The notes beneath the pieces are model-generated. The model was not told where the DNA came from. It searched no databases and saw only the letters and a list, made by a program, of their open reading frames with translations. A stretch of DNA of 64,000 bases, from positions 33,691 to 97,690 of the forward strand of contig CAJQKV010000003.1 of assembly GCA_905479015.1 (NCBI GenBank), read 5' to 3'. This document shows, one piece after another, positions 1 to 8,885 of this stretch (position 1 is the first letter of the stretch; the number at the start of each line of letters is the position of its first letter). Source of the DNA: an uncultured Cyclobacteriaceae bacterium (GTDB taxonomy: Bacteria > Bacteroidota > Bacteroidia > Cytophagales > Cyclobacteriaceae). A program made the position numbers and the translations under genes.

Positions 1-97
1 CTTGAAGTCGTCTCCTAACTGGACACCCGGGAAACAGCGAGGTAGAAGTGTGAAGGTGAGAATGGTACTGCCTATCATCTTCAAGTTGAACAATTAA
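1..97 (+). CDS. TonB family protein, C-terminal end (partial)
   Basis: Frame 2 is open from the window edge to TAA at 95-97. The last 31 residues include NWTPGKQRGRSVKVRMVLPI followed by IFKLNN, the typical end of the TonB C-terminal domain (WxPG....PVxVRxxLPIxFxL). That periplasmic domain contacts the TonB box of outer-membrane receptors to pass on proton-motive energy. The N-terminal anchor and linker lie outside the window, so it cannot be told from a larger TonB-domain protein. A strong intrinsic terminator follows 15 nt after the stop. Confidence 0.8.
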   Translation, partial: LKSSPNWTPGKQRGRSVKVRMVLPIIFKLNN

Positions 98-112
98 TTA
101 AAATATTTATTT

Positions 113-151
113 AAAAAAAGCTCGTTATAGACATTATGACGAGCTTTTTTT
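113..151 (+). terminator. Intrinsic terminator after the TonB-type gene
   Basis: Stem AAAAAGCTCGT / ACGAGCTTTTT with an inner TATA/TATG pairing and a short loop, followed by a T run. It ends the upstream transcript. The A/T symmetry would let it work in both directions. Confidence 0.85.
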
Positions 152-247
152 ATGTCTTGAGATAAATAGATCCGAAAAATATAATTTATCACTTAACTTT
201 CACCGATCTTTTGTACCAGTGATGATCGTGTTTAAATGAGACCTCCA

Positions 248-2248
248 ATGAATGATTTTCAGATAGAGATAAGGCAAGGATTACCAGATGAATTGCCGCC
301 AGCAGGCATTTTAGATTCAGCTTTGAGTCATGCCCCCAGGCGAAAAGATATTTTATCAGATACTGAAAAAAAATTGGCTTTGCGAAATGCTTTGAGGTAT
401 TTCCCTTCAACTTGGCATGAGATACTGATCAAAGAATTTCAACAAGAGTTGAATGAATATGGTAGGATATACATGTACCGTTTCATGCCTAAATATAAAA
501 TATATGCACGACCGATAAGGGATTATCCGGCTCAGTCCGTCCATGCAGCCGCTATTATGCACATGATTCAAAACAATTTGGATCCAATGGTCGCTCAACA
601 TCCTCAGGAATTAATTACTTATGGCGGAAATGGGGCGGTATTCCAAAATTGGGCACAATACCTACTTACCATGCAATATCTATGTGAGATGACAGATGTA
701 CAGTCACTGCACATGTATTCTGGGCATCCTATGGGCCTATTTCCTTCTTCAAAAGACGCCCCAAGAGTCGTGGTGACCAATGGAATGATGGTGCCGAATT
801 ATTCTAAGCCAGATGATTTGGAAAAGTTTAATGCGTTAGGTGTTACTCAGTATGGGCAGATGACTGCGGGTTCTTATATGTATATCGGTCCACAAGGAAT
901 TGTTCATGGAACTGCACTAACGGTGATGAATGGCTTTAGAAAGATTTTAAATAAAGACGAGACACCTGCAGGTAAACTTTTTTTAACCGCAGGATTGGGA
1001 GGAATGAGTGGGGCTCAGCCCAAAGCAGGATGTATTGCGGGCTGCGTGACCGTTTGCGCTGAGATAAATCCTGTAGCGGCCAAGAAAAGGCATGCGCAAG
1101 GTTGGGTAGATGAAATAACCTATAAAATAGAAGAGTTGGTCGCTCGTGTCAAGAAAGCCAAAGAAAATAAAGAAGTCGTTTCCATCGCTTATTTAGGTAA
1201 TGTGGTGGAAGTTTGGGAGCAGTTTTATGAAAACGGAATTCGGGTTGAAATGGGCTCTGATCAGACTTCGTTGCATAATCCGTGGTCGGGGGGCTATTAT
1301 CCTATTGATTTGACGTTTGATGCCTCCAACGAATTGATCAAGGACGATCCTGAATTATTTAAAACCAAAGTTCAAGAGACCTTGAGAAGGCATGCAAAAG
1401 CCATCAATAAGCATGTGTTGAAGGGGACTTACTTTTTCGATTATGGCAACGCTTTTCTTTTAGAAGCATCAAGGGCTGGTGGGGATGTGTTAAATGAAGA
1501 GGGGACCGATTTTAAATTTCGATCCTATGTTCAGGATATTTTAGGTCCAATGTGTTTTGATTATGGTTTTGGTCCCTTTAGATGGATTTGCACTTCTGCA
1601 GATCCACAGGATTTAGTGAAAACAGATGCGCTGGCTTTACAAACGATGGTGGCGCTTAAGAAAGAGGCACCTATAGAAATAGCGCAGCAAATGCAGGACA
1701 ACATCACTTGGATAAAAGAAGCCCAAAAAAATAAATTAGTGGTAGGCTCACAAGCCAGAATTTTATATGCTGACTCCGAAGGTCGCATAGCGATTGCCAA
1801 AGCATTTAACGATGCCCTAGCCGCGGGTGATTTGTTGGCTCCTGTGGTTTTGGGCCGTGACCATCATGATGTAAGCGGCACAGACTCTCCTTATCGAGAG
1901 ACCAGTAACATATATGACGGTAGTCAATTCACTGCGGATATGGCCATTCAAAACGTCATCGGAGACAGTTTTAGGGGAGCCACCTGGGTCTCCATTCATA
2001 ATGGAGGAGGTGTAGGATGGGGTGAAGTAATTAATGGCGGTTTTGGATTGGTTTTGGATGGGAGTAAGAAAGCGGAGGAAAAGCTGACAAATATGCTGTT
2101 TTTTGATGTCAATAATGGGATTGCAAGAAGGAGTTGGGCCCGTAACAAGGAAGCGATTTTTGCCGCAAAAAGGGCAATGAATCAAAATAAGTCCTTAAAA
2201 ATAACGCTTCCTAACCTGGTCAATGATGCGTTGATCGATGGATTGTAA
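248..2248 (+). CDS. hutU: Urocanate hydratase (urocanase), long form
   Basis: Second step of histidine degradation: hydrates urocanate to 4-imidazolone-5-propionate, using tightly bound NAD+ as an electrophile; cytosolic. The protein has the NAD-site stretch GLGGMSGAQPKAG and the conserved MCFDYGFGPFRWICTS block near residue 440. At about 666 residues it is the long form seen in Bacteroidota and eukaryotes rather than the ~555-residue proteobacterial form. An in-frame ATG at 236 would add MRPP; the ATG at 248 (MNDFQIEIRQGLPDELPP) fits the family N-terminus better. It converges on hutH with 20 nt between the stops and no visible terminator. hutI and a formimidoylglutamate step are not in the window. 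Confidence 0.95.
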   Translation: MNDFQIEIRQGLPDELPPAGILDSALSHAPRRKDILSDTEKKLALRNALRYFPSTWHEILIKEFQQELNEYGRIYMYRFMPKYKIYARPIRDYPAQSVHAAAIMHMIQNNLDPMVAQHPQELITYGGNGAVFQNWAQYLLTMQYLCEMTDVQSLHMYSGHPMGLFPSSKDAPRVVVTNGMMVPNYSKPDDLEKFNALGVTQYGQMTAGSYMYIGPQGIVHGTALTVMNGFRKILNKDETPAGKLFLTAGLGGMSGAQPKAGCIAGCVTVCAEINPVAAKKRHAQGWVDEITYKIEELVARVKKAKENKEVVSIAYLGNVVEVWEQFYENGIRVEMGSDQTSLHNPWSGGYYPIDLTFDASNELIKDDPELFKTKVQETLRRHAKAINKHVLKGTYFFDYGNAFLLEASRAGGDVLNEEGTDFKFRSYVQDILGPMCFDYGFGPFRWICTSADPQDLVKTDALALQTMVALKKEAPIEIAQQMQDNITWIKEAQKNKLVVGSQARILYADSEGRIAIAKAFNDALAAGDLLAPVVLGRDHHDVSGTDSPYRETSNIYDGSQFTADMAIQNVIGDSFRGATWVSIHNGGGVGWGEVINGGFGLVLDGSKKAEEKLTNMLFFDVNNGIARRSWARNKEAIFAAKRAMNQNKSLKITLPNLVNDALIDGL

Positions 2249-2268
2249 TGAGGGATACGACCAAGCAG

Positions 2269-3819
2269 CTACCCAACAGCGCTGCCCAGATCGATATGGT
2301 GTGCTTGGGCCGTTTCATTGGCTTTTTTAACCAGGGCCCCAGATGAAATCAATTCATGAGCGAGTTTAATATCCTCTGAAAAAATGCGATCTTCCTCTGC
2401 GTGATTAATTTTTGTTCTTATTAATTCATGGCAATGGTCCAATACCAAGCCTGATTTTAAGGGCTTATGATAGTCAAAAGCCTGCGCGGCACAGATCAGT
2501 TCTATGGCCAGGATATGTTCTAAATTATCAATAATGATATTGAGTTTTCGACCACTAATAGATCCCATACTTACATGATCCTCTTGTCCCAGTGAGGTAG
2601 GAATGCTGTCTGCACTGGCAGGCCAACACAATCCCTTGTTTTCACTTGCCAGCGCGGCTGAGGTGTATTGTGGAATCATAAATCCAGAATTGATTCCCGT
2701 ATTTTTCATCAACAAACGGGGCAAGCCCGCTGTTTTCCCTTCCAATAAAAGGTAAGTTCTGCGATCCGAAATATTTCCTATTTCGGCAGCGGCCAAACCT
2801 GCATAATCTAGGGGCATCGCTAGCAATTGACCATGAAAATTACCCCCACTGATAGATGTTTGGGCATTTAATATAATAGGATTGTCCGTCACAGAATTTA
2901 ATTCGGTGATTACCAATTCATTTAAATGGGACCAAGCGTTTCTTGAGGCCCCATGTACTTGTGGAATGCATCTTAAAGAATAGGGATCTTGTACACGGTC
3001 ACAATCTTCATGGGAGGCGACCATTTCAGAACCGCTAAGTAAGGTGTTCATTCGAGCAGCGACGAGCTGAGACCCTTCAAAGGGCCTCAGCTCATGTAGT
3101 TCTTTTGTGAAAGGAGAGATAGAACCTAATAAACCCTCTAAGGACATGGCACCTACAATATCGGCAGCCTCTAGGCAATTATAAAAACGGCTGAGCCCGA
3201 GCACGGCATAAGACAAGATGAACTGGGTACCATTGATCAATGCCAATCCCTCCTTTGCTCCTAGAGGTAAAGGGGCTAAATCATGGAGGGTATGCATTTT
3301 TGCTGCGGACATGATTTCTCCATTTATTTTAACTTTTCCTAATCCTATGATGGGAAGGAATAGATGCGCCAAGGGAGCCAAATCTCCTGAAGCCCCAACA
3401 GATCCTTGGGAAGGTACCTCAGGTATGATTTCGTGATGAATAAAGAATACGATGCGTTCAAGCACTTCCAAAGAAATGCCAGAATAGCCCATACTCAGTG
3501 CATGTACTTTAGTGATGAGCATTAATTTTGCAATGAGGTCAGGGACGATCGGACCGACTCCAACACTGTGGCTTTTTAAAATATTTTCTTGAAGTAATTT
3601 GATTTGTTCTTTTGAAATTCTAGTGTCACAAAGAGGACCAAATCCGGTATTTATACCATAAACAGTACGTTCGCTATGGGCTATGTCCAGTGTGTTTTTT
3701 CTACTTTCCTGAATGTTAACTTTAGCACGTTTTCCAATTTCACAAGTGATTTTGTTATTTGCGATTTGAAGAGCCAAATTAGGGGTGAGGTGATCTTCTC
3801 CAAAATAAAATATTTTCAT
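2269..3819 (-). CDS. hutH: Histidine ammonia-lyase (histidase)
   Basis: First step of histidine degradation: non-oxidative removal of ammonia from L-histidine to give trans-urocanate. The Ala-Ser-Gly triad that cyclises into the MIO electrophile is at residues 143-145 inside GSVGASGDLAPLAHL, and the catalytic Tyr lies in YGINTGFG (residues 54-61). Length 516 is normal. It is the last gene of a minus-strand run plsC-gatC-TPR protein-hutH, starting 10 nt after the preceding stop, so it is probably co-transcribed with unrelated genes. It is not in one operon with hutU, its pathway partner, which faces it. Confidence 0.96.
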   Translation of the reverse strand: MKIFYFGEDHLTPNLALQIANNKITCEIGKRAKVNIQESRKNTLDIAHSERTVYGINTGFGPLCDTRISKEQIKLLQENILKSHSVGVGPIVPDLIAKLMLITKVHALSMGYSGISLEVLERIVFFIHHEIIPEVPSQGSVGASGDLAPLAHLFLPIIGLGKVKINGEIMSAAKMHTLHDLAPLPLGAKEGLALINGTQFILSYAVLGLSRFYNCLEAADIVGAMSLEGLLGSISPFTKELHELRPFEGSQLVAARMNTLLSGSEMVASHEDCDRVQDPYSLRCIPQVHGASRNAWSHLNELVITELNSVTDNPIILNAQTSISGGNFHGQLLAMPLDYAGLAAAEIGNISDRRTYLLLEGKTAGLPRLLMKNTGINSGFMIPQYTSAALASENKGLCWPASADSIPTSLGQEDHVSMGSISGRKLNIIIDNLEHILAIELICAAQAFDYHKPLKSGLVLDHCHELIRTKINHAEEDRIFSEDIKLAHELISSGALVKKANETAQAHHIDLGSAVG

Positions 3820-3829
3820 GTGTTATATT

Positions 3830-6613
3830 TTAGTATCGTTGCCAGGCGCCTGCTTGTGATTTTCGCTGCTGCTGCGCATCATAATAATGTACAGCAAAAG
3901 TATTCATTTCTTGGGTAGAAAGAAGTTCCATGAGACGCATGTAGCCACTATCAGCATATTCTGGTAATCCCATTTTTATAGAGGTAAAACAATAAGCTTT
4001 TAAGAGGGGAACAGAGTAAGGATTAATTTCTATGGCCTCGACCAGTAAGTTGTATATTGAATCTAAGTCCGTATTGGCTTTATTTACCCTATTTATTATG
4101 CCTAGTTCATAAAAGGCATTCTCAGTTATGTTGAGCTCTTTAGTCTGAGGTAGAGACTCATTTTTAAGTATTTTTTTGGTGGTATCTGAAAGTAAGGGTA
4201 AGAGATCTTCAAGGATTTCTTTAATTTCATCCTGACGCCCTGTGGAGATCAACTGTTGCCTATATTTTTTCCATATTGTCTGTAAATCATGGGGATTGAA
4301 TGAAGATAATAGAGAGGTATTAGCCCATTCAAAATCTTCGGGGCGGTAATAAAAATAGGCAACACTTTCATCATTTCGACCTTCGATGATTGGATCAATG
4401 AGTGCTCCAAGGGAGAACTCCTCACTGTCTTTTTCCATCAAGGAATTTAAGGATGATTTGGCTAAGGACCAGTTTTGACTTTCTAGAGCGGCAATCATGA
4501 GGTTGTGATCACTGTTTAAATTGCCATATCTTTTTGATTTTGTAAATAGTTCAATAGCTAATTTTGGGGCTGAATTTTGTAATGCCATTTTGCCCATCAT
4601 TTCTAAAACGACTCCTTTTTCTAAACTATTTGAAAGGGTTATCAATATATCTAACTTCCTGAATGCTTGATTAATGTAGCCCGTTCGGTACAACCCTAAG
4701 GCTTGAGATTCTAAAACTGCACGGTTCCAATTACCCGATTTGATTGTTTGCAAGAGGGTGTCAGAGATCAGGTGCAACGTAGTGTGGTCTCCCATCAAAT
4801 TAGCATTAATCAAAAGCGAAAGGGAGTGCAGATTCACAGGAGTGAATAGCAGAGGTTCTAGTTGGGGGTCAAAGGACTGACCTGATTTCAGTTGCCCACC
4901 CAGCATATTGGTCTTAAGAGGGAGGGAAGCATCGTCATAAGTTGCTTGATCCCATTCATAGAGATTCATAAATGATTTATTCACCTCAATGGCTTGGTTC
5001 CATTGGTCTGTACTCCCGGCCTCATTAATTATTTTTCTTGCGGATTTTAGATTACCGTTATTAAAATACTGAACGGCCAAATTATTACGAATTTCGGCAG
5101 ACTTTGGAAAGTCGGCGAGCCCTTCATTGAGTAGGCTAAGAGAACGGGAAGGTTCGTCATTTTTGCTGTAGGCTTGTGCTGCATTGACGTAAGCGAAGGG
5201 AGTTTCATTTTTCTTTGTAGCTCGGTAAAAGCGATAAAGAGATTCATCAAAATTATTTTTGTGAGCATAATGTTTTGCCAAGCGATAATTGGAATAATGA
5301 TTGTCCCAGGCAAAAACACTCCCTTGCTCGTAATAGGCTACGGCCAAGGGTAAATCACCTGCTGCTTGATGGAAATTACCCATATAATTGTACTCAGCAC
5401 CCACCAGTTTTTGATAGGGACCCTTATTGGCAATCAGAAAAAAAGCAAGCAATACGATCAGCCCTCCTAATTTTGATAAGATGTAAGGAAAATTTCGATC
5501 TATATACACAATCTTATAGACTTGCATACCCCTGACCAAAGGATCAATAAAGTTAAAAATAAGGTAAAGGATAAACATAAATCCAAATCCGAGGTGGGCA
5601 TATAGAATCAGATAACTCATACCATCGTAGGTAGGATCATTGCCATGGGTCAAGCCCAAATTCAAATAGCTTAAGGCGATGCAGCCGAGTAAAAAGAAAA
5701 GCCAAGTAACATCGAATTCGCGTTGTAATATTTTGTTCAGAATAATCTGTTTGTAAGGGATGGTTACGATACCAATTACGGCCGAACAAATCAAAAGGTA
5801 AAGAGGATTGATAACATCAAAATTAAAATCTAATAGCCCCGCTTGAGTAGCCCAATACAAGCCCAATCCTCCCAGATAAAGGACGCCGAAGGAGATCAAA
5901 TGTTTCAGGTTATTGGCGGATCCTCTGGTTTGCGTCAGAATATATAACAGCGCGAAAAGAATCTCTTCGGCAATAAAACAGATAAATATAAATGTCAGGC
6001 TAGCAACACCCAGATGAGAGCCAGCCATGAATCCTTCCAGAAACTGAGGGTTTTCATTTACACAAAGGGCAAGAAAGCTAACCGTGATCAGGACAATAAT
6101 CACCCATTTTTTCAAGAAGGACGGCTTCGGGTTAAAGGCATGAAAATAGTAGGTCGGTCCAAGACAGATCAAAATCCAAAGTAAGGTCATCCATTTATCA
6201 CCCAACTGAGAGCCAAAAACACCTATAGAATCCAGATCTATATAATTGATAAACAAGAGGCTCATCCCTGCAAAAACAATAAATCCAAATCTTTTTAGGT
6301 AGGTGCTAAAGGCCAAAAGGCCACAAAAAAAAATCCAAATAAGGAGGTTTAAGGCCCAACTGATGACTGGAGGAGCTTCAATATTACCCCCTTGAAAGGC
6401 CTCATTGATAAAATAAAGATGAGAGGAAATATCAAAATCAAACGGTCCTTTATTGAAGGTGAGGTAATCAAAAAATTCCTTTTTAAGTGTGCTGGTAACT
6501 TCCCAGTTGAGGTAAAGGTCGGCACCTATATAATTGAATGCGATCAGCATTACAATTAGGCTACAATAGATACCTAGCAGTACTTTGGATAGGCTATTGA
6601 ATTGGGGCATCAT
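3830..6613 (-). CDS. Polytopic membrane protein with C-terminal TPR domain
   Basis: 927 residues. The first ~400 hold about eleven hydrophobic segments, from LLGIYCSLIVMLIAFNYIG near the N-terminus to LGGLIVLLAFFLIANKG. From about residue 410 the protein is soluble, with helix-turn-helix repeats of TPR type (GDLPLAVAYYEQG, NNFDESLYRFYRATKK, GLADFPKSAEIRNNLAVQYF and others). This suggests an inner-membrane protein with a large repeat domain for protein contacts. I do not recognise a specific function; similar proteins in this phylum are annotated only as TPR-containing. It sits 10 nt from both gatC and hutH. The N-terminus could be O-antigen-ligase- or glycosyltransferase-like, but I see no catalytic motif. 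Confidence 0.75.
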   Translation of the reverse strand: MMPQFNSLSKVLLGIYCSLIVMLIAFNYIGADLYLNWEVTSTLKKEFFDYLTFNKGPFDFDISSHLYFINEAFQGGNIEAPPVISWALNLLIWIFFCGLLAFSTYLKRFGFIVFAGMSLLFINYIDLDSIGVFGSQLGDKWMTLLWILICLGPTYYFHAFNPKPSFLKKWVIIVLITVSFLALCVNENPQFLEGFMAGSHLGVASLTFIFICFIAEEILFALLYILTQTRGSANNLKHLISFGVLYLGGLGLYWATQAGLLDFNFDVINPLYLLICSAVIGIVTIPYKQIILNKILQREFDVTWLFFLLGCIALSYLNLGLTHGNDPTYDGMSYLILYAHLGFGFMFILYLIFNFIDPLVRGMQVYKIVYIDRNFPYILSKLGGLIVLLAFFLIANKGPYQKLVGAEYNYMGNFHQAAGDLPLAVAYYEQGSVFAWDNHYSNYRLAKHYAHKNNFDESLYRFYRATKKNETPFAYVNAAQAYSKNDEPSRSLSLLNEGLADFPKSAEIRNNLAVQYFNNGNLKSARKIINEAGSTDQWNQAIEVNKSFMNLYEWDQATYDDASLPLKTNMLGGQLKSGQSFDPQLEPLLFTPVNLHSLSLLINANLMGDHTTLHLISDTLLQTIKSGNWNRAVLESQALGLYRTGYINQAFRKLDILITLSNSLEKGVVLEMMGKMALQNSAPKLAIELFTKSKRYGNLNSDHNLMIAALESQNWSLAKSSLNSLMEKDSEEFSLGALIDPIIEGRNDESVAYFYYRPEDFEWANTSLLSSFNPHDLQTIWKKYRQQLISTGRQDEIKEILEDLLPLLSDTTKKILKNESLPQTKELNITENAFYELGIINRVNKANTDLDSIYNLLVEAIEINPYSVPLLKAYCFTSIKMGLPEYADSGYMRLMELLSTQEMNTFAVHYYDAQQQRKSQAGAWQRY

Positions 6614-6623
6614 GTTGCTATTT

Positions 6624-6911
6624 TCAGTCTAAAACTTTGGGTACTTTGAAAAAGCCATTTTGGTGGTCGGGAGCATTTTTCAGCAATGCCTCGTGAGTCA
6701 GTTCGTTTTTGGGTTCGTCAGGTCTGAAAACGTTTGATTCAAAAGACATATGGGTGAGAGGTTCAATGCCACTGGTGTCTAGCTCGTCTAGTTTTTTTAC
6801 CCAAGAAATAATGTGTTTCATGTCTGCTATGAGCGCAGCTTCTTTATCTGGAGTTACCTCTAATCGAGCTAAATGGGCAAGCTTTTGGATGGTTTCTTTG
6901 TCAATATTCAT
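6624..6911 (-). CDS. gatC: Asp-tRNA(Asn)/Glu-tRNA(Gln) amidotransferase subunit C
   Basis: Small structural subunit of the GatCAB amidotransferase, which turns misacylated Glu-tRNA(Gln) or Asp-tRNA(Asn) into the correct amide form. The 95 residues show the family pattern: KLAHLARLEVTPDKEAAL near the N-terminus, the central EPLTHM segment, then NVFRPDEP and a C-terminal GFFKVPKVLD. GatC wraps around GatA and helps it assemble with GatB. gatA and gatB are not in this window, so the subunits are encoded apart, which is common in Bacteroidota. It lies 18 nt after plsC and 10 nt before the TPR gene. Confidence 0.93.
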   Translation of the reverse strand: MNIDKETIQKLAHLARLEVTPDKEAALIADMKHIISWVKKLDELDTSGIEPLTHMSFESNVFRPDEPKNELTHEALLKNAPDHQNGFFKVPKVLD

Positions 6912-6929
6912 AATAAATCTCCTTCAAAT

Positions 6930-7667
6930 TTAGATAAAATCTTGGTTTGAATTTAACTCAGATTGGATTATATCAAATACTTTCTTTTTTAAGGCGCTAA
7001 TTTCTGCTTCATTTTGGGTGGGAGGTAGGATTGGAGCATGTAGTACGATGCGCATTTTGCCTGGAAAAAGATTAAACTCAGGCTTATCAGGCTGAATTTT
7101 GTGATTGTCATGGAAGGTAACCGGAATGATGGGAATTTGCTTTTCAATAGCAAGCCTGAATGCGCCATCAAGAAAAGGAGTCATCTGAGGAGGATTTTTT
7201 GTTTTAATCCCTCCTTCAGGGAAAAAACTCAGCCCATAACCCATATCAAGGGCTTTCCGAGCTTGAAGGATACTTTGCCCTCGACTTTTTGAGTTAGATC
7301 GGTTGACAGGGATGTGAATTTTTCTAAACATATAGCCAAAAAAGGGAACGGAGGCGATAGAGCTTTTCCCAATAAACTTGGTATAAATGGGAATCCGTGC
7401 AATGGCTGGAATATCTAAATATGAAAAATGATTGGCACATAATATATATTGTTGGTTTTTGATTAATTCGAATTGAATATCAAACTTCACTTTTAAAAAA
7501 ATGAGCGGAAAATAGAGCCGTGCCCAGAGATAATCCACTCGGAGGGCTAGGCCGTGCCATTTTTCATTTTGAGCGCTTAAGAAAAATAATGGGAAAAAAA
7601 TTAAAAACGTGAGTATGAATAAAATGGCAGCATAAAAAGTGAAGAGTCTAGCGAGATTTTTTTTCAT
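6930..7667 (-). CDS. 1-acyl-sn-glycerol-3-phosphate acyltransferase (PlsC family)
   Basis: Transfers a second acyl chain to lysophosphatidic acid in phospholipid synthesis; membrane-bound. It has an N-terminal hydrophobic segment, the catalytic HxxxxD box (NHFSYLDIP) and the glycerophosphate-binding FPEGGIK block, with later family features up to PIIPVTFHD. The frame is open to an ATG at 7739, but I place the start at 7667 (MKKNLARLFTFY): a TATATTTG -7 element lies at 7695-7702, inside the longer version, and the shorter N-terminus matches the family. First gene of the unit plsC-gatC-TPR-hutH. Some paralogues acylate other lipids, such as ornithine lipids, so exact substrate is open. Confidence 0.85.
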   Translation of the reverse strand: MKKNLARLFTFYAAILFILTFLIFFPLFFLSAQNEKWHGLALRVDYLWARLYFPLIFLKVKFDIQFELIKNQQYILCANHFSYLDIPAIARIPIYTKFIGKSSIASVPFFGYMFRKIHIPVNRSNSKSRGQSILQARKALDMGYGLSFFPEGGIKTKNPPQMTPFLDGAFRLAIEKQIPIIPVTFHDNHKIQPDKPEFNLFPGKMRIVLHAPILPPTQNEAEISALKKKVFDIIQSELNSNQDFI

Positions 7668-7694
7668 AATAATCAGGACAATAGAGAACCAACT

Positions 7695-7702
7695 CAAATA
7701 TA
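7695..7702 (-). promoter_or_regulatory. Promoter -7 element for plsC-gatC-TPR-hutH
   Basis: On the minus strand this reads TATATTTG, matching the Bacteroidota -7 consensus TAnnTTTG, 27 nt before the ATG at 7667. No good TTTG is seen at the -33 distance, so this is a half-site call. It helps decide the start of the downstream gene. Confidence 0.45.
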
Positions 7703-7976
7703 TATTTCCTATCATGAATTTGTAGCCTGTTTGGATCAAGAATTCAGTGACCCCCCCCTGTAATCAAGACAACTGGTCATAATAGAGGTGGATGGAAATG
7801 ATTGAACACTTAATAAACGTAGTTTATGACATTTTTTAATCACTTAATCACTTAATTACGTATTGAGGTTCAAACGCCTACTCTAAAATTACTTTTAGGT
7901 ATACATCCGTTATCTTTAACTTTCAATAGGATCATGAAAGTCATCAAATCTATTGAAACAACTAAAAAAGAAGATT

Positions 7977-8885
7977 TTGGATCTCATTAAAATTGATCAT
8001 ATCAGCAAGGCTTACAGTGGGCATCAGGCCTTGTCGGATATCAGCCTAACTATTCCTGATAAAAGTATTTTTGGGTTATTGGGACCCAATGGTGCTGGGA
8101 AAACCACATTGATTCGTATCATCACCAAGATCATCCAGCAGGATCAAGGGAAGGTATTTCTAAATAAGGAAGAGATCACCTATGATCTGGTGAGGAAGAT
8201 CGGTTATTTGCCAGAGGAGCGGGGACTGTATAAGAAGATGAAGGTAGGTGAGCAACTCATTTACCTCTCTCAATTGAAAGGTCTGTCAAGAACTGAGGCT
8301 GTGAAAAGAATCAAAATATGGCTTGAAAAGCTCGATCTGAAGTCTTGGTGGAATAAGAATGTAGAGGATTTGTCCAAAGGGATGGCTCAAAAAGTACAGT
8401 TCATCGCTACGGTAGTGCATGAGCCCAAGTTGCTCATTTTGGATGAGCCTTTTTCAGGGTTTGATCCGGTCAATGCAGATTTGATTAAAAACGAAATATT
8501 GGAGTTGAGAGATAAAGGTGCGACCATTATTTTTTCTACCCATCGGATGGAATCAGTTGAAGAGCTTTGTGACAACATTGCACTGATTAACCAGTCTAAA
8601 AAAATATTAGATGGATCGGTTAAGCAAATCAAGGAGGAGCACAAGCAAGGACAATATATTATTGATTACACGGGAACCTTGCCAACCAAAGAATCTTTTG
8701 ATGTGTTAAATCAGACAGATCTGGAAGGAGATTTAAAGAGGGCACATATTAAATTTCATGAGGCATCAAAGCCCAATGATTTGATTGCACAACTTATTGG
8801 ATCGGTACAATTATTTGCCTTTTCAGAGAAAATACCGACCATCAATGAAATTTTCATTTCAAAAGTATCTCCAAGTCATGAATAA
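7977..8885 (+). CDS. ABC transporter ATP-binding protein (ABC-2 / NatA type)
   Basis: ATPase of a two-gene exporter. Walker A is GPNGAGKTT, the signature is LSKGMAQK, Walker B is LLILDEPFSGFDP, and the H-loop is IIFSTHRM. After the ~220-residue NBD there is the C-terminal extension usual in NatA/CcmA-like proteins. No in-frame ATG precedes the domain: candidate starts are TTG at 7953 and TTG at 7977. I prefer 7977 (MDLIKIDHISKAYSG), which matches the normal family N-terminus. A short ATG frame at 7934 (18 codons) overlaps it in another frame. The stop overlaps the permease start by 8 nt, indicating translational coupling. Substrate is unknown; sodium or drug export is only a family guess. Confidence 0.88.
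   Translation: MDLIKIDHISKAYSGHQALSDISLTIPDKSIFGLLGPNGAGKTTLIRIITKIIQQDQGKVFLNKEEITYDLVRKIGYLPEERGLYKKMKVGEQLIYLSQLKGLSRTEAVKRIKIWLEKLDLKSWWNKNVEDLSKGMAQKVQFIATVVHEPKLLILDEPFSGFDPVNADLIKNEILELRDKGATIIFSTHRMESVEELCDNIALINQSKKILDGSVKQIKEEHKQGQYIIDYTGTLPTKESFDVLNQTDLEGDLKRAHIKFHEASKPNDLIAQLIGSVQLFAFSEKIPTINEIFISKVSPSHE

Noticed and set aside
1..97. A 5S-rRNA-like look (ATGGTACTGC) and a 7-bp closing stem CTTGAAG/CTTCAAG
   Set aside because: The frame-2 translation is an obvious TonB C-terminus ending in TAA before a terminator, and the rest of 5S does not align.
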